From Glycomyces luteolus (GTDB taxonomy: Bacteria > Actinomycetota > Actinomycetes > Mycobacteriales > Micromonosporaceae), in assembly GCF_027622875.1 (NCBI RefSeq), contig NZ_JAPZVP010000002.1, positions 337,999-401,998 of the forward strand: DNA of 64,000 nucleotides, in the 5' to 3' direction. This document shows positions 16,544-24,420 of the stretch, piece after piece. Position 1 is the stretch's first letter; each line of letters begins with the position of its first letter. The notes beneath the pieces were generated by a model. It was given only the letters and a program-made list of their open reading frames with translations. It was not told the DNA's origin and searched no databases. Position numbers and translations under genes: made by a program.

Positions 16544-17133
16544 GCAGGCCGTTTGTACTGGCCTCGCAGTCACCTGCGCGGCGCGAGCTGCTGAAGGCGG
16601 CCGGCCTCGAACCGCAGGTGATCGTCTCGGGTGTGGACGAGAGCCGCGTGATGGGCCACGACCCGGCCGAGCTGGCGGCGACCCTCGCGGAGATGAAGGC
16701 GAACGCCGTCCTCAATCTCGTGGGTCCGGATTCGCTGGTGCTGGGCTGCGATTCGGTACTGCACTTCGGGCACGAGATCCTCGGCAAGCCGGAAGGCCCC
16801 GACGAGGCGACCTCGCGGTGGAAGCGGATGCGCGGCCGCTCGGGCACGCTCTACACCGGGCACTGCCTCATCGACGTGGCCGCCGACCGGCAGATCGTGC
16901 GCTCAGCGGCGACCGAAGTCCACTTCGCGGAGGTCTCGGACGAGGAGATCGCCGCGTATGTGGCGACAGGCGAGCCCCTGCACGTGGCGGGCTCGTTCAC
17001 GCTCGACGGCTACGGCTCGGCGTTCATCGACCGCATCGACGGCGACCCCGGAACGGTGATCGGCCTCTCGATGCCGTTGCTGCGCAACATGCTCGGTGAG
17101 CTGGAGATCGCGCTGCACAGCCTTTGGCGGTAG
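16540..17133 (+). CDS. maf: Maf-family nucleotide pyrophosphatase
   Basis: A 197-residue Maf protein, which hydrolyses non-canonical or excess nucleoside triphosphates (dTTP/UTP or m7GTP class) to monophosphates. The N-terminal LASQSPARRELL (active-site loop with S and RR) and the VSGVDES, LGCDSVLHF and YGSAFIDRIDGDPG segments are typical. The start is TTG, overlapping the accE stop in TTGA; a later start would cut off the conserved FVLASQSPARR motif. The accD-accE-maf order is conserved with Mycobacterium (Rv3280-Rv3282). The exact substrate class cannot be decided here. Confidence 0.93.
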   Translation: MSRPFVLASQSPARRELLKAAGLEPQVIVSGVDESRVMGHDPAELAATLAEMKANAVLNLVGPDSLVLGCDSVLHFGHEILGKPEGPDEATSRWKRMRGRSGTLYTGHCLIDVAADRQIVRSAATEVHFAEVSDEEIAAYVATGEPLHVAGSFTLDGYGSAFIDRIDGDPGTVIGLSMPLLRNMLGELEIALHSLWR

Positions 17134-17140
17134 GCCCGGC

Positions 17141-17683
17141 CTAGGGCCGCCACTTGATGCCGCAGCCCGTCGACGGGTAATGCGGCTCGGGCACCGGCTC
17201 GCCTCGGCGGACCAGCTCGATCGCGCCCTCCAGGTACTCCCCGGTGACGGGCACGCCGTTGCCGGGGGTCGAACCGTCGAACGCGCCCCGGTAGGCGAGC
17301 GCCCGGTCCGGCCCGTACAGGAAGAAATCCGGAGTGCACGCCGCGTTGTAAGCCCGCGCGACCTCCTGCGACTCGTCGACCAGGTACGGGAACGTCCAGT
17401 TCGCGCGTGCCACCTGGTCGGCGAGGCCCGCGGGCGCGTCGTCGGGGTAGCGCTCGGCGTCGTTCGGGCAGACCGCCACCACGTCCAGGTCCGCCTGTCC
17501 GGCGGCGAAGGACCCGAAGACCTGCTCGATGTGCCGCACGTACGGGCAGTGGTTGCACACGAACGCGACCAGCAGCATCGGCGCGTCGAACCCGGCGAGC
17601 GACCGCAGCTCGCCCTCGAGGTCCGGCAGCGAGAAATCAGGGGCGGGCGTGCCCAGCGGCACCATGTTCGAATTGAGGGCCAA
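17141..17683 (-). CDS. Thioredoxin-fold peroxiredoxin-like protein with CNHC motif
   Basis: A 180-residue redoxin of the PRX-like type. It begins LALNSNMVPLGTPAPDFSLPD; the redox motif VCNHCPYV lies in strand 1/helix 1, and a conserved TPDFFLYGPD loop holds the cis-proline region. It ends with STGCGIKW, a third cysteine that is usual for the family. It probably acts as a cytoplasmic thiol reductase or peroxidase; the reaction is not known. A TTG at 17683 is chosen because relatives start at this region and GGAG lies 10 nt upstream. An ATG at 17665 would also keep the domain. It is convergent with maf, with only 7 nt between stops. Confidence 0.85.
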   Translation of the reverse strand: MALNSNMVPLGTPAPDFSLPDLEGELRSLAGFDAPMLLVAFVCNHCPYVRHIEQVFGSFAAGQADLDVVAVCPNDAERYPDDAPAGLADQVARANWTFPYLVDESQEVARAYNAACTPDFFLYGPDRALAYRGAFDGSTPGNGVPVTGEYLEGAIELVRRGEPVPEPHYPSTGCGIKWRP

Positions 17684-17807
17684 AGGAATCGCACTCCAAG
17701 CGATAGACGACGTCTCCCCCCCATCGTAGGAACCCGCCCCGCCCCGCACCACCGCGACGCACGCAAAAATCTTTGCGCCCCATCCGCTGCCGCCCTAAAC
17801 TCTTCCG

Positions 17808-18692
17808 GTGCTTCCCCACCGATACGTATCAGAAATGGAAGACAGCCACCGCTGGCTCGACTTCCCCCTCCGCGACGGCGACATCATCCTCAGCACCCGC
17901 TCCAAACACGGCACGACCTGGACGCAGATGATCTGCGCCCTCCTCGTCTTCCAGACCCCCGACCTCCCCGCGCCGCTCACCGAACTCTCCCCCTGGCTCG
18001 ACTGGACCATCGCGCCCAAAGCAACCGTGTTCGCGCGGCTCGAAGCGCAGCGCCACCGCCGGTTCATCAAGACGCACACCCCGCTCGACGGCATCCCCGT
18101 GCACCCGGCCGCCCGCTACATCGTGGTCGCCCGCCACCCGCTCGACGCCGCCGTCTTGCTCTACCACCAGGGCGACAACATCATCCGCGAACGCGTCGCC
18201 GAACTCACCGGCGAGCCCGTCCCCGAAGCCAAACGGGGACCGCGCCCCGAACTCCACGAATGGCTGGTCGCCTGGACCCTCTCCGAGAACGACCCGCGTG
18301 AAGCCCCCGACATGCTCCCCGGCGTCATGGCCCACCTCAGCGACGCCTGGAGACGCCGCGCCGAATCCAACCTCCTCCTCGTCCACTACGCCGACCTCGC
18401 CGCCGACCTCGAAGGCGAGATGCGCCGCATCGCGGCCTGGCTCGACATCGAAGTGGACGAAACGCGCTGGCCCGAACTCGTCAAGGCCGCGACTTTCGGC
18501 GAAATGAAGGCGAAGGCCGACCAGGTGGCCCCGGACCCGGCCGGCCTGTTCCGCAGCCGCGACGCCTTCTTCCGAAGGGGCACTTCAGGCTCGGCCGCCG
18601 AACTCCTGACACCGGAGGAATTCGCGGCCTACGAGCGGCGCATCGAGTCGATGGCCCCGAAAGAACTCCTGACCTGGCTCCACCGCCCGTAG
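17808..18692 (+). CDS. Sulfotransferase-domain protein
   Basis: A 294-residue PAPS-dependent sulfotransferase. The 5'-phosphosulfate loop is LSTRSKHGTTWTQ (about 29-41, the actinobacterial form of YPKSGTTW). The 3'-phosphate site is YIVVARHPLDAAVLLYHQ with the RHP arginine and a downstream Asp. RFIKTHTPLDGIP supplies the conserved KTH catalytic area. The acceptor is unknown; relatives act on alcohols or phenols of small molecules or lipids. GTG at 17808 is used because family similarity (RYVSEMEDSHRW) begins there and TAAACT at 17796-17801 lies 6 nt upstream, giving a leaderless transcript. A hairpin follows at 18724-18760. Confidence 0.9.
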   Translation: MLPHRYVSEMEDSHRWLDFPLRDGDIILSTRSKHGTTWTQMICALLVFQTPDLPAPLTELSPWLDWTIAPKATVFARLEAQRHRRFIKTHTPLDGIPVHPAARYIVVARHPLDAAVLLYHQGDNIIRERVAELTGEPVPEAKRGPRPELHEWLVAWTLSENDPREAPDMLPGVMAHLSDAWRRRAESNLLLVHYADLAADLEGEMRRIAAWLDIEVDETRWPELVKAATFGEMKAKADQVAPDPAGLFRSRDAFFRRGTSGSAAELLTPEEFAAYERRIESMAPKELLTWLHRP

Positions 18693-18723
18693 CCGGCCGA
18701 GCCGGCGTCCGAGCACGGATGAG

Positions 18724-18760
18724 CGGCGGGGCTCCAGGCCAGGTAGTTGGAGCCCCGCCG
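18724..18760 (+). terminator. Hairpin after the sulfotransferase gene
   Basis: Perfect 13-bp arms (18724-18736 and 18748-18760) surround an 11-nt loop, without a clear T run. It is probably the terminator of the sulfotransferase transcript. The remaining 170 nt to the next gene are A/T-richer and hold no gene. Confidence 0.7.
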
Positions 18761-18932
18761 CCGGCCGTCTCGACTACCCCACTTCGTCGGACGGCCTCCT
18801 GGTGATGGCGGCAAAGTCTCTGGTCGAGCAGGCTTGTTCCTTGCCGCCGCGCCACCGGGGTGCGTGAAATGAGCGTAGAACCGCCCAATCGACTTGCACA
18901 GTCGCAAACACGACAAATGCAGACATTGCTAT

Positions 18933-19664
18933 TTACGCATGAATGGCGGCGGGGTCGGGCGTGGACCGCCTGGCAGATTCGTCCCTAGTGAATAATTCCT
19001 TCTCGCGTTCGGGCTGCTTCGCCTCGGTCCCTTCGGCATCGCGCTTGAATTCGCGGCCGGATATCTCGACTTGGGCGATGCGCCGCAGGATCTCGAAGAG
19101 GGCGTCGCCGAGCACCGTTCCGACGATCATCGTCTCAAGAATTTCGTCGCGCTCCCCGCGCCGCATCAGGAGCCGGATGTCCGCCTCGGCCACCTGTTCG
19201 GCCGCGCGCGCGTAGCGGTCCTCCAGTTCGGCCAGCTCGCCGATGCCGAATTGCTCGAGCCGGGCGATGACGTCGGCGAGGGCGCGGATGTAGCCGTGCT
19301 CGGGGGGTATCCGGTCCCAGCCGCGCCGCCGCACGATGGCCAGCGCCGTCGCGACGTGGGCCTCGTCCGGGGAGTCGTCGGGCACCCGGTGGCTCGAGAG
19401 GGCCCGGCTGGCGACGCCGAGCGCGCTGTCGAGGTCGCGGCTCGGGTCCTCGACCTCGGCGAGGACCTCGCGGACCTTGGCGATCGGCAGGGACCCGGTC
19501 TCGACCATGGAGCGCACCAGTCGCAGGCGCCGGACGTGCTCCTCGCCGTAGCTGACCTGGTTGTGGCTGGTGCGTTCGCCGCCGGAGACGAGGCCTTCGC
19601 GCACGTAGTACTTGATCGTGGGCACGGGGACCCCGGTCCTGGCGCTGAGCTCACCGATTCGCAT
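18933..19664 (-). CDS. MerR-family transcriptional regulator
   Basis: A 243-residue regulator. The N-terminal MerR winged helix (residues 1-70) reads MRIGELSARTGVPVPTIKYY, then VREGLV and RRLRLVRSMVETGSLPIAKV. The long C-terminal part is helical and probably binds a hydrophobic ligand, with no clear metal-binding Cys motif. TAAGAA (complement of 19671-19676), 6 nt upstream of the ATG, suggests a leaderless message. It is divergent from a DUF2306 membrane protein, and a palindrome plus direct repeat lie between them, so it should control that gene and itself. Confidence 0.92.
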   Translation of the reverse strand: MRIGELSARTGVPVPTIKYYVREGLVSGGERTSHNQVSYGEEHVRRLRLVRSMVETGSLPIAKVREVLAEVEDPSRDLDSALGVASRALSSHRVPDDSPDEAHVATALAIVRRRGWDRIPPEHGYIRALADVIARLEQFGIGELAELEDRYARAAEQVAEADIRLLMRRGERDEILETMIVGTVLGDALFEILRRIAQVEISGREFKRDAEGTEAKQPEREKELFTRDESARRSTPDPAAIHA

Positions 19665-19709
19665 GCGTCCTTCTTACCCGAGCCGCGGTTGTGACCCGGT
19701 CGATTTAAT

Positions 19710-19736
19710 GATAGTTTCACTATCGATAGTTTCGCT
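19710..19736. promoter_or_regulatory. Probable MerR operator between merR-like and DUF2306 genes
   Basis: GATAGT-TTC-ACTATC at 19710-19724 is a perfect 6-bp inverted repeat. GATAGTTTCRCT occurs twice, at 19710 and 19725, as a direct repeat 15 nt apart. The stretch is A/T-rich in a very G/C-rich neighbourhood and sits in the divergent promoter region. Confidence 0.75.
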
Positions 19737-19758
19737 CACGATACAAGGAGCACCCCTC

Positions 19759-20463
19759 ATGAGCGCCACCCTCACCGCCCCGCACCAGGCCGCCTTGAAA
19801 CGGCGGCGCCGCGGCCGCATCGCCGTCGTCGTGGTCGCCGTCGCCAGCGTCGCGATCGTCCTCAGTGCGGTGCCGCCCTACCTCGCGGGGATGGAACCGC
19901 GCGTCGGCATCCGCGAGAACGTGCCGGTCCACCTGCCGATCCTCGTCGCCCACGCCGCCGCCGGGGGCGTCGCGCTCCTGGTGGGGCCCTTCCAGTTCTT
20001 CGGCTCGATCCGCCGGAAGCACCCGAAGGTCCACCGGACCCTCGGCCGCCTCTACCTGCTCGGCGGCATCCTCCCGGGCGCGCTCACCGGCATCGTCGTG
20101 GCGGTGCTGACCACGGCAGGGCCGATCGCACTCGTCTGCTTCGTCTTCCTCGACGTGTTCTGGCTCTACACCGCCGTGCGCGCCTACCGGGCCGTGCGGG
20201 CGCGCGACTTCGCCGCGCACGAGCGGTGGATGCTGCGCAGCATGGCCGCGACCTTCGCCGCCGTGATGCTGCGGGTCTACCTGGGGCTGTTCATCGCCGT
20301 GCAACTCCCGCTGCTCGACGGCTTCTACGGCAGCGACTTCGAGGCGCTCTTCAGCGTCGCGTACACGGCCGCGATCGTCGGCTCGATCGTGCTCAACCTG
20401 CTGTTCATCGAGATCTACCTGCGCCGCATGGGAAGCGGCCGGATTTCGGCTGGCGCGGCCTGA
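19759..20463 (+). CDS. DUF2306 membrane protein
   Basis: A 234-residue membrane protein of the DUF2306 family. It has a basic N-terminus (KRRRRGR), a helix at about 23-45, then several hydrophobic helices. The family motifs VHLPILVAHAAAGGVALLVGP, KVHRTLGRLYLL and FAAHERWMLRSMAAT place conserved histidines at membrane boundaries, hinting at heme or metal binding, though this is unproven. ATG at 19759 follows AAGGAG (19745-19750) by 8 nt. An open frame starting further upstream at 19612 would overlap merR and the operator and is rejected. Its expression is probably set by the divergent MerR protein. Confidence 0.88.
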   Translation: MSATLTAPHQAALKRRRRGRIAVVVVAVASVAIVLSAVPPYLAGMEPRVGIRENVPVHLPILVAHAAAGGVALLVGPFQFFGSIRRKHPKVHRTLGRLYLLGGILPGALTGIVVAVLTTAGPIALVCFVFLDVFWLYTAVRAYRAVRARDFAAHERWMLRSMAATFAAVMLRVYLGLFIAVQLPLLDGFYGSDFEALFSVAYTAAIVGSIVLNLLFIEIYLRRMGSGRISAGAA

Positions 20464-20485
20464 CCGGCGGGCATAGGTTGGGGCG

Positions 20486-20911
20486 ATGAGCGACGAGTAC
20501 ACGATCTCCTCCGACCCCGACCGCCTCGACCGCGAGTGGATCCACAAGGTCATCTCCACCGACACCTACTGGGCCATGGGCCGCACCCGCGAGCGCAGCG
20601 ACCTGGCCATCGACCACTCGCTCCCGTTCGGGCTCTACGACGCGGACGGCCGCCAGCTCGCGTTCGCGCGGCTCGTCACCGACCACGCGTACTTCGGATG
20701 GCTCAGCGACGTCTACGTGGACCGCGAGGCCCGAGGCAGGGGATTGAGCAAGCGGCTCATCGCGCACATCACGGCGGAGGCCGAGCGGATGGGCCTCAAG
20801 CGGGTGCTGCTCGCGACCGGCGACGCCCAAGGCCTCTACCGGCAGTTCGGGTTCGACGAGATCGACGACGACTACTCGTGGATGTACCGGGTGTGGCCCG
20901 CGCAGCCGTAG
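20486..20911 (+). CDS. GNAT-family N-acetyltransferase
   Basis: A 141-residue GNAT acetyltransferase. The acetyl-CoA pyrophosphate loop is visible in VYVDREARGRGLSKRLIAHI (R/Q-x-x-G-x-G/A form). The C-terminal YRQFGFDEIDDDYSWMYR is the usual end of this small subfamily, which acts on unknown small molecules. The ATG at 20486 has TAGGTT at 20474-20479, 6 nt upstream, so it is likely leaderless even though it follows the DUF2306 gene by only 22 nt. Substrate unknown. Confidence 0.9.
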   Translation: MSDEYTISSDPDRLDREWIHKVISTDTYWAMGRTRERSDLAIDHSLPFGLYDADGRQLAFARLVTDHAYFGWLSDVYVDREARGRGLSKRLIAHITAEAERMGLKRVLLATGDAQGLYRQFGFDEIDDDYSWMYRVWPAQP

Positions 20912-21004
20912 AGGTGGGCGAGCACTCCCTAGTCCATGATCGGCGGACGGGTGTCGCCGCGACGCGCTAGGCTGGTGCGTTCCCGAATTCGAGCGAGGAG
21001 CGCA

Positions 21005-23146
21005 GTGTCCCAGGAAACAGGCCCCGCAGACGTCCGGCAGGATCAGGACGTCGACACGACGCACGCCGTCCCCGTCCCCGATCCCGCCAGCACCCCCGAG
21101 CAGGAAATCGCGATCGAACAGCACTTCGTCGACCGCGTGTACGCGCGCGTCGACGTGCTCCGCGGTGAAGCCGAAGGCAACCGCGACTCCGGGTACGCCC
21201 ACCTCGCTGCCACCGTGCCCGGTGCGCGGTACGAACGCGACGTGTTCGTCTACCAGGCCGCCCGCCGCATCGCCGACCTCGACTCCCAGCATGAAGGCCT
21301 CGTATTCGGACGCCTCGACTTCGACGACGGCAAGGTCCGCCACGTCGGCCGCCTCGGCGTGCGCGACGAGGAGTACCGCACCCTCCTGGTCGACTGGCGC
21401 GCGCCCGCCGCCGCCCCGTTCTACCGCGCCACCGCCGTCGACCGGCAGGAGGTGGCGCGCCGCCGCGTCATCCGCTCCTTCGGCCGCACCGTCGAGGAGA
21501 TCAGCGACGACCTGCTCAATGAGGACGCCGCCGGCCGCCTCCCCGTGATCGGCGACGGCGCGCTCATGGCCGCATTGGGCCGCAAGCGGACCGGGCGGAT
21601 GCGCGACATCGTCGCCACGATCCAGGCCGAGCAGGACGCCGCCATCCGCGCGCCCGGCCGCGGCGCCACCATCATCACCGGCGGGCCCGGCACCGGCAAG
21701 ACCGTCGTCGCTCTCCACCGCGCCGCGTACCTCCTCTACCAGGACCGCAGCCGCTACGAAGCCGCCGGCATCCTCGTCGTCGGCCCTTCGGCCGTGTTCA
21801 TGAAGTACATCGGGCGGGTCCTCCCCAGCCTCGGCGAGGAGACCGCCGCCCTGTACTCCCTCGGCGAGCTGTACGCCGGGGTCGAAGCGACCCGCCAGGA
21901 CCGGCCCGAGGTCGCGGCGGTCAAGGGCGGCACCGTGATGCTCCCGATCCTGCGCCGCCTCGTCCGTCAGACCCCGCCCGGCGCGCCCAGCGAACTGCGC
22001 ATCGTCTACCGCGGCGACGTGTTCAAACTCGACGCCGCCGAACTCGCGGCCGCCCGCGCGCGCGTCTTCGAGAAGGAGCCGCGCCCCAACCTCGCCAAGA
22101 CCGAGGCCGGGCGCGCCCTCCTGGTCGCCTTGTGGCGCAAGATCAAACCGGTCATCGAAGACGCCGAGCCGGCGAAGTTCTCCCGCGACGTCGGCTCCCG
22201 CGGCGAGTTCCTCACCTTCCTCGACCACTGGTGGCCCGACCTCGACCCCGCCGACGTGCTCGGCTGGGGCGGCGACCTCCGCCGCCTCGCCTCCGCCGCC
22301 GAAGGGCACCTGAAGAAGGAGGCCATCGAAGGCGTCGCCGCCTCGCTGAGCGAGCCCGACTTCTCGATCCCCGACGTGGCACTCCTCGACGAGCTGCGCA
22401 TCCTCCTCGGCGTGAAGCCCCAGCCGCGGGGCCGCGACCGCATCCGCTCGTGGGAGGGCATCCAGGAGGTCTCCACGGTCCAGGACCGCTACTACGACCG
22501 GCCCGAACGGCAGGCGCGCGACGCGTTCTACGAGGACTACGCGCACGTCATCGTCGACGAGGCCCAGGACCTCTCGCCCATGCAGTGGCGCATGCTCGGC
22601 CGCCGCGGCCGCGGCGCCGGATGGACCATCGTCGGCGACGAGGCCCAGTCGAGCTGGCCGCGACCGAGGGAGAGCGCCGACGCCCGCCGCCGCGCCGTCC
22701 CGAGCGGGCGCCTCCACGAGTTCCACCTCACCAAGAACTACCGGAACTCCAAAGAGGTCTTCGAGTACGCCGCCGAGTGGGCCAAGCCGCGCCTGCGCAA
22801 CATCGACCTCCCCGAAGCCGTCCGCGAGACCGGCGTGCGGGTCGCCGAGAAGACCGTGGCCGCCGACGCGCTCCTGCCGGAGGTCGCGGGCTCGGTCGTC
22901 CAGGCGCTTGCCGCCGTCGAAGGCACGGTCGGCATCATCGCCCCGTACGACCGCCACGAGGAGCTCGGCGACATCGTCCACGACGGCCGCGTCACCCTTG
23001 TGGGCCCCTTGGAGTCGAAGGGCCTCGAATGGGACGCCGTCATCGCCGTCGACCTCGAAGCCGTCGCCCAATCCCACGGTGCCGGTGTCGCCTACGTGGT
23101 GCTGACCCGCGCCACGCAGCGCCTTACGCGGATCGATATCGCCTAG
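21005..23146 (+). CDS. helD: HelD-family ATPase (RNA polymerase recycling motor, UvrD-like)
   Basis: A 713-residue protein of the HelD/HelR family, which uses ATP to pull stalled RNA polymerase off nucleic acid. The N-terminal EQEIAIEQHFVDRVYARVD to about residue 65 matches the antiparallel coiled coil that enters the secondary channel. Walker A is GPGTGKTVVALHRAAYLL (from 227), Walker B is VDEAQDLSPMQW (near 518), and the UvrD motif LTKNYRNSKEVF is present. The C-terminal domain ends with ESKGLEWDAV and YVVLTRATQRL. The GTG at 21005 has GAGGAG 4 nt upstream and sits in front of family similarity; an ATG at 20936 lacks support. Streptomyces relatives (HelR) protect against rifamycins, but no rifamycin-associated element is seen upstream. 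Confidence 0.88.
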   Translation: MSQETGPADVRQDQDVDTTHAVPVPDPASTPEQEIAIEQHFVDRVYARVDVLRGEAEGNRDSGYAHLAATVPGARYERDVFVYQAARRIADLDSQHEGLVFGRLDFDDGKVRHVGRLGVRDEEYRTLLVDWRAPAAAPFYRATAVDRQEVARRRVIRSFGRTVEEISDDLLNEDAAGRLPVIGDGALMAALGRKRTGRMRDIVATIQAEQDAAIRAPGRGATIITGGPGTGKTVVALHRAAYLLYQDRSRYEAAGILVVGPSAVFMKYIGRVLPSLGEETAALYSLGELYAGVEATRQDRPEVAAVKGGTVMLPILRRLVRQTPPGAPSELRIVYRGDVFKLDAAELAAARARVFEKEPRPNLAKTEAGRALLVALWRKIKPVIEDAEPAKFSRDVGSRGEFLTFLDHWWPDLDPADVLGWGGDLRRLASAAEGHLKKEAIEGVAASLSEPDFSIPDVALLDELRILLGVKPQPRGRDRIRSWEGIQEVSTVQDRYYDRPERQARDAFYEDYAHVIVDEAQDLSPMQWRMLGRRGRGAGWTIVGDEAQSSWPRPRESADARRRAVPSGRLHEFHLTKNYRNSKEVFEYAAEWAKPRLRNIDLPEAVRETGVRVAEKTVAADALLPEVAGSVVQALAAVEGTVGIIAPYDRHEELGDIVHDGRVTLVGPLESKGLEWDAVIAVDLEAVAQSHGAGVAYVVLTRATQRLTRIDIA

Positions 23147-23630
23147 GGCGGGTGTTGGAGCTTGAGGATCTGGCTCCTTTAGCTCAAAGCGAGCGGCGAC
23201 GAAGGGGTGGGTTGAGGGAGGGCCTTTTCCCTTGGGCCGGTGGGGGACCGGGGCGCCGAATGTGAGGGTTTTCCCTGCGTGTGGGTGATGCGGGAGTGGT
23301 TGGGGGCGTGGATAATTGAGAGTACGTACAGGGATACGGAATCCGTGTAGGTGAACGATATGGTGGTAAGCAGACTACGACATAAGCCTCTGGCCATATG
23401 CCTGCATTGCACGGACGTTGAGATCGGTGTCGGAGCCATGAGGAGCTCCGGCGTCACTCGGCCACGGCCCTTTGCGATGAGCCGTTGAACTGTCCTGGCA
23501 GGGACGGGGACACGGCATGCACCCCCCGGACCGGGGCGAGACCCGGGACGGACAGCGGCAGGCGCTTGAACGGTGCCTGCCGGCAGGCCCAGGCCCGATC
23601 GGACGATCAGGAGCCAGGGGCCAAGGAAGC

Positions 23631-23790
23631 AGAGGCCAGCGCCCCCGATATGCAAGTGGGAGTGAGGGTCTGGAGGCCAGTGCCCCGATGTGCAAGAGGG
23701 GCAAAGGCTTGGAGGCCGGTGCCCCGAAACGTCTCGGCGGCAGGGGTCTAGCGGCCGGTGCCTGTGAAGGTCAGGGCCGCTGATCGCAGG
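23631..23790. repeat. Degenerate 39-nt tandem repeat, about four copies
   Basis: Units beginning with GGAGGCC or a variant start at 23631, 23672, 23711 and 23750, so spacings are 41, 39 and 39 nt. Unit 2 begins GGAGGCCAGTGCCCCGATGT and unit 3 GGAGGCCGGTGCCCCGAAAC. The period is a multiple of three, and in one plus-strand frame it encodes a 13-residue repeat beginning GLEASAP / GLEAGAP / GLAAGAC. Confidence 0.75.
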
Positions 23791-24092
23791 CTCAGGCGAA
23801 AGCCGAAGCCTGAATCGGAAGCCTGGGCCAGGGAGGCCGAGGCACGGGAAGCGCGAGGAGTAGCGGGAAGGAGGCGAGAGGACATGACGACCACGACCGT
23901 GCGCACGGCCCGCACCGCAGCCGCGACCGAGGCAATGCCCGCCGCTGACGGCTCCGGCATCGCCTCCCACTTTGTCGCTCCGCAGTCTGGCCCGATTCAT
24001 CGGGCTTCGAGCCGGACTCGCCCGGTCGCTTCGGCACCGGCTCGAATCCGCCCGGCCCGGCCGGTAGTGGCAACCGGCCCCGCCCGCCCGGC

Positions 24093-24391
24093 CCGCATCG
24101 TCTGCCGGGTGGCGACGACCGGCCCCGCCCCGGCGACGCACCCCCGAGCAGCCATTCACCTCTCCATCGCTGCCCGCCTGAACCGCACGCCAAAGACAAC
24201 CCGGCCCCGACCGGCGGCCCCAGGCGAACTCCCGTCCCTCCATCGCCGCCCGTTTGAAGTCGGCCCGAAGGTGACCCGGCCCCGGCCAGCCGCCCCAGGC
24301 GAACTCCCACCCCGCCATCGCCGCCCGCTTGAACCCAGGGGCGAAACGACCGGCCGGGCCCAACCGCTCCAGAGCAGCCTCCCGCCACTCC
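24093..24391. repeat. Degenerate tandem repeat of about 75 nt, three to four copies
   Basis: Units starting with CATCGCYGCCCG lie at 24165, 24241 and 24316 (spacings 76 and 75 nt), with a weaker copy from about 24093. Each contains a CCCCAGGCGAACTCCC-like core in the middle two copies. In one minus-strand frame the units encode a roughly 25-residue repeat including FKRAAMAGWEFAWG and FKRAAMEGREFAWG, which suggests a former repetitive coding sequence. Confidence 0.75.
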
Positions 24392-24420
24392 CTCGCTGAC
24401 GCAGCAGCGGATCTACAGTG

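Larger units (their letters stand above)
23147..24420. other. Gene-poor, repeat-rich island of about 1.3 kb
   Basis: No convincing gene is found between helD and the membrane protein at 24421. Long open frames exist on both strands (for example 23179-24363 on the minus strand), but their translations are low-complexity, without hydrophobic core or any recognisable motif. The stretch 23300-23470 is notably A/T-richer. Two blocks of degenerate tandem repeats, of about 39 nt (23631-23790) and about 75 nt (24093-24391), fill much of the rest. It could be the decayed remnant of a repetitive protein gene. Confidence 0.6.

Noticed and set aside
20911-21004. Rifamycin-associated element upstream of helD
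   Set aside because: No 19-bp inverted repeat of that type is seen.
23179-24363. 394-residue minus-strand open frame in the repeat island
   Set aside because: Low-complexity translation without motifs; the length comes from high GC. Kept only as a repeat-island observation.
23631-24391. Tandem repeats as a CRISPR array
   Set aside because: Repeats are adjacent and degenerate with no unique spacers, and no cas genes are near.
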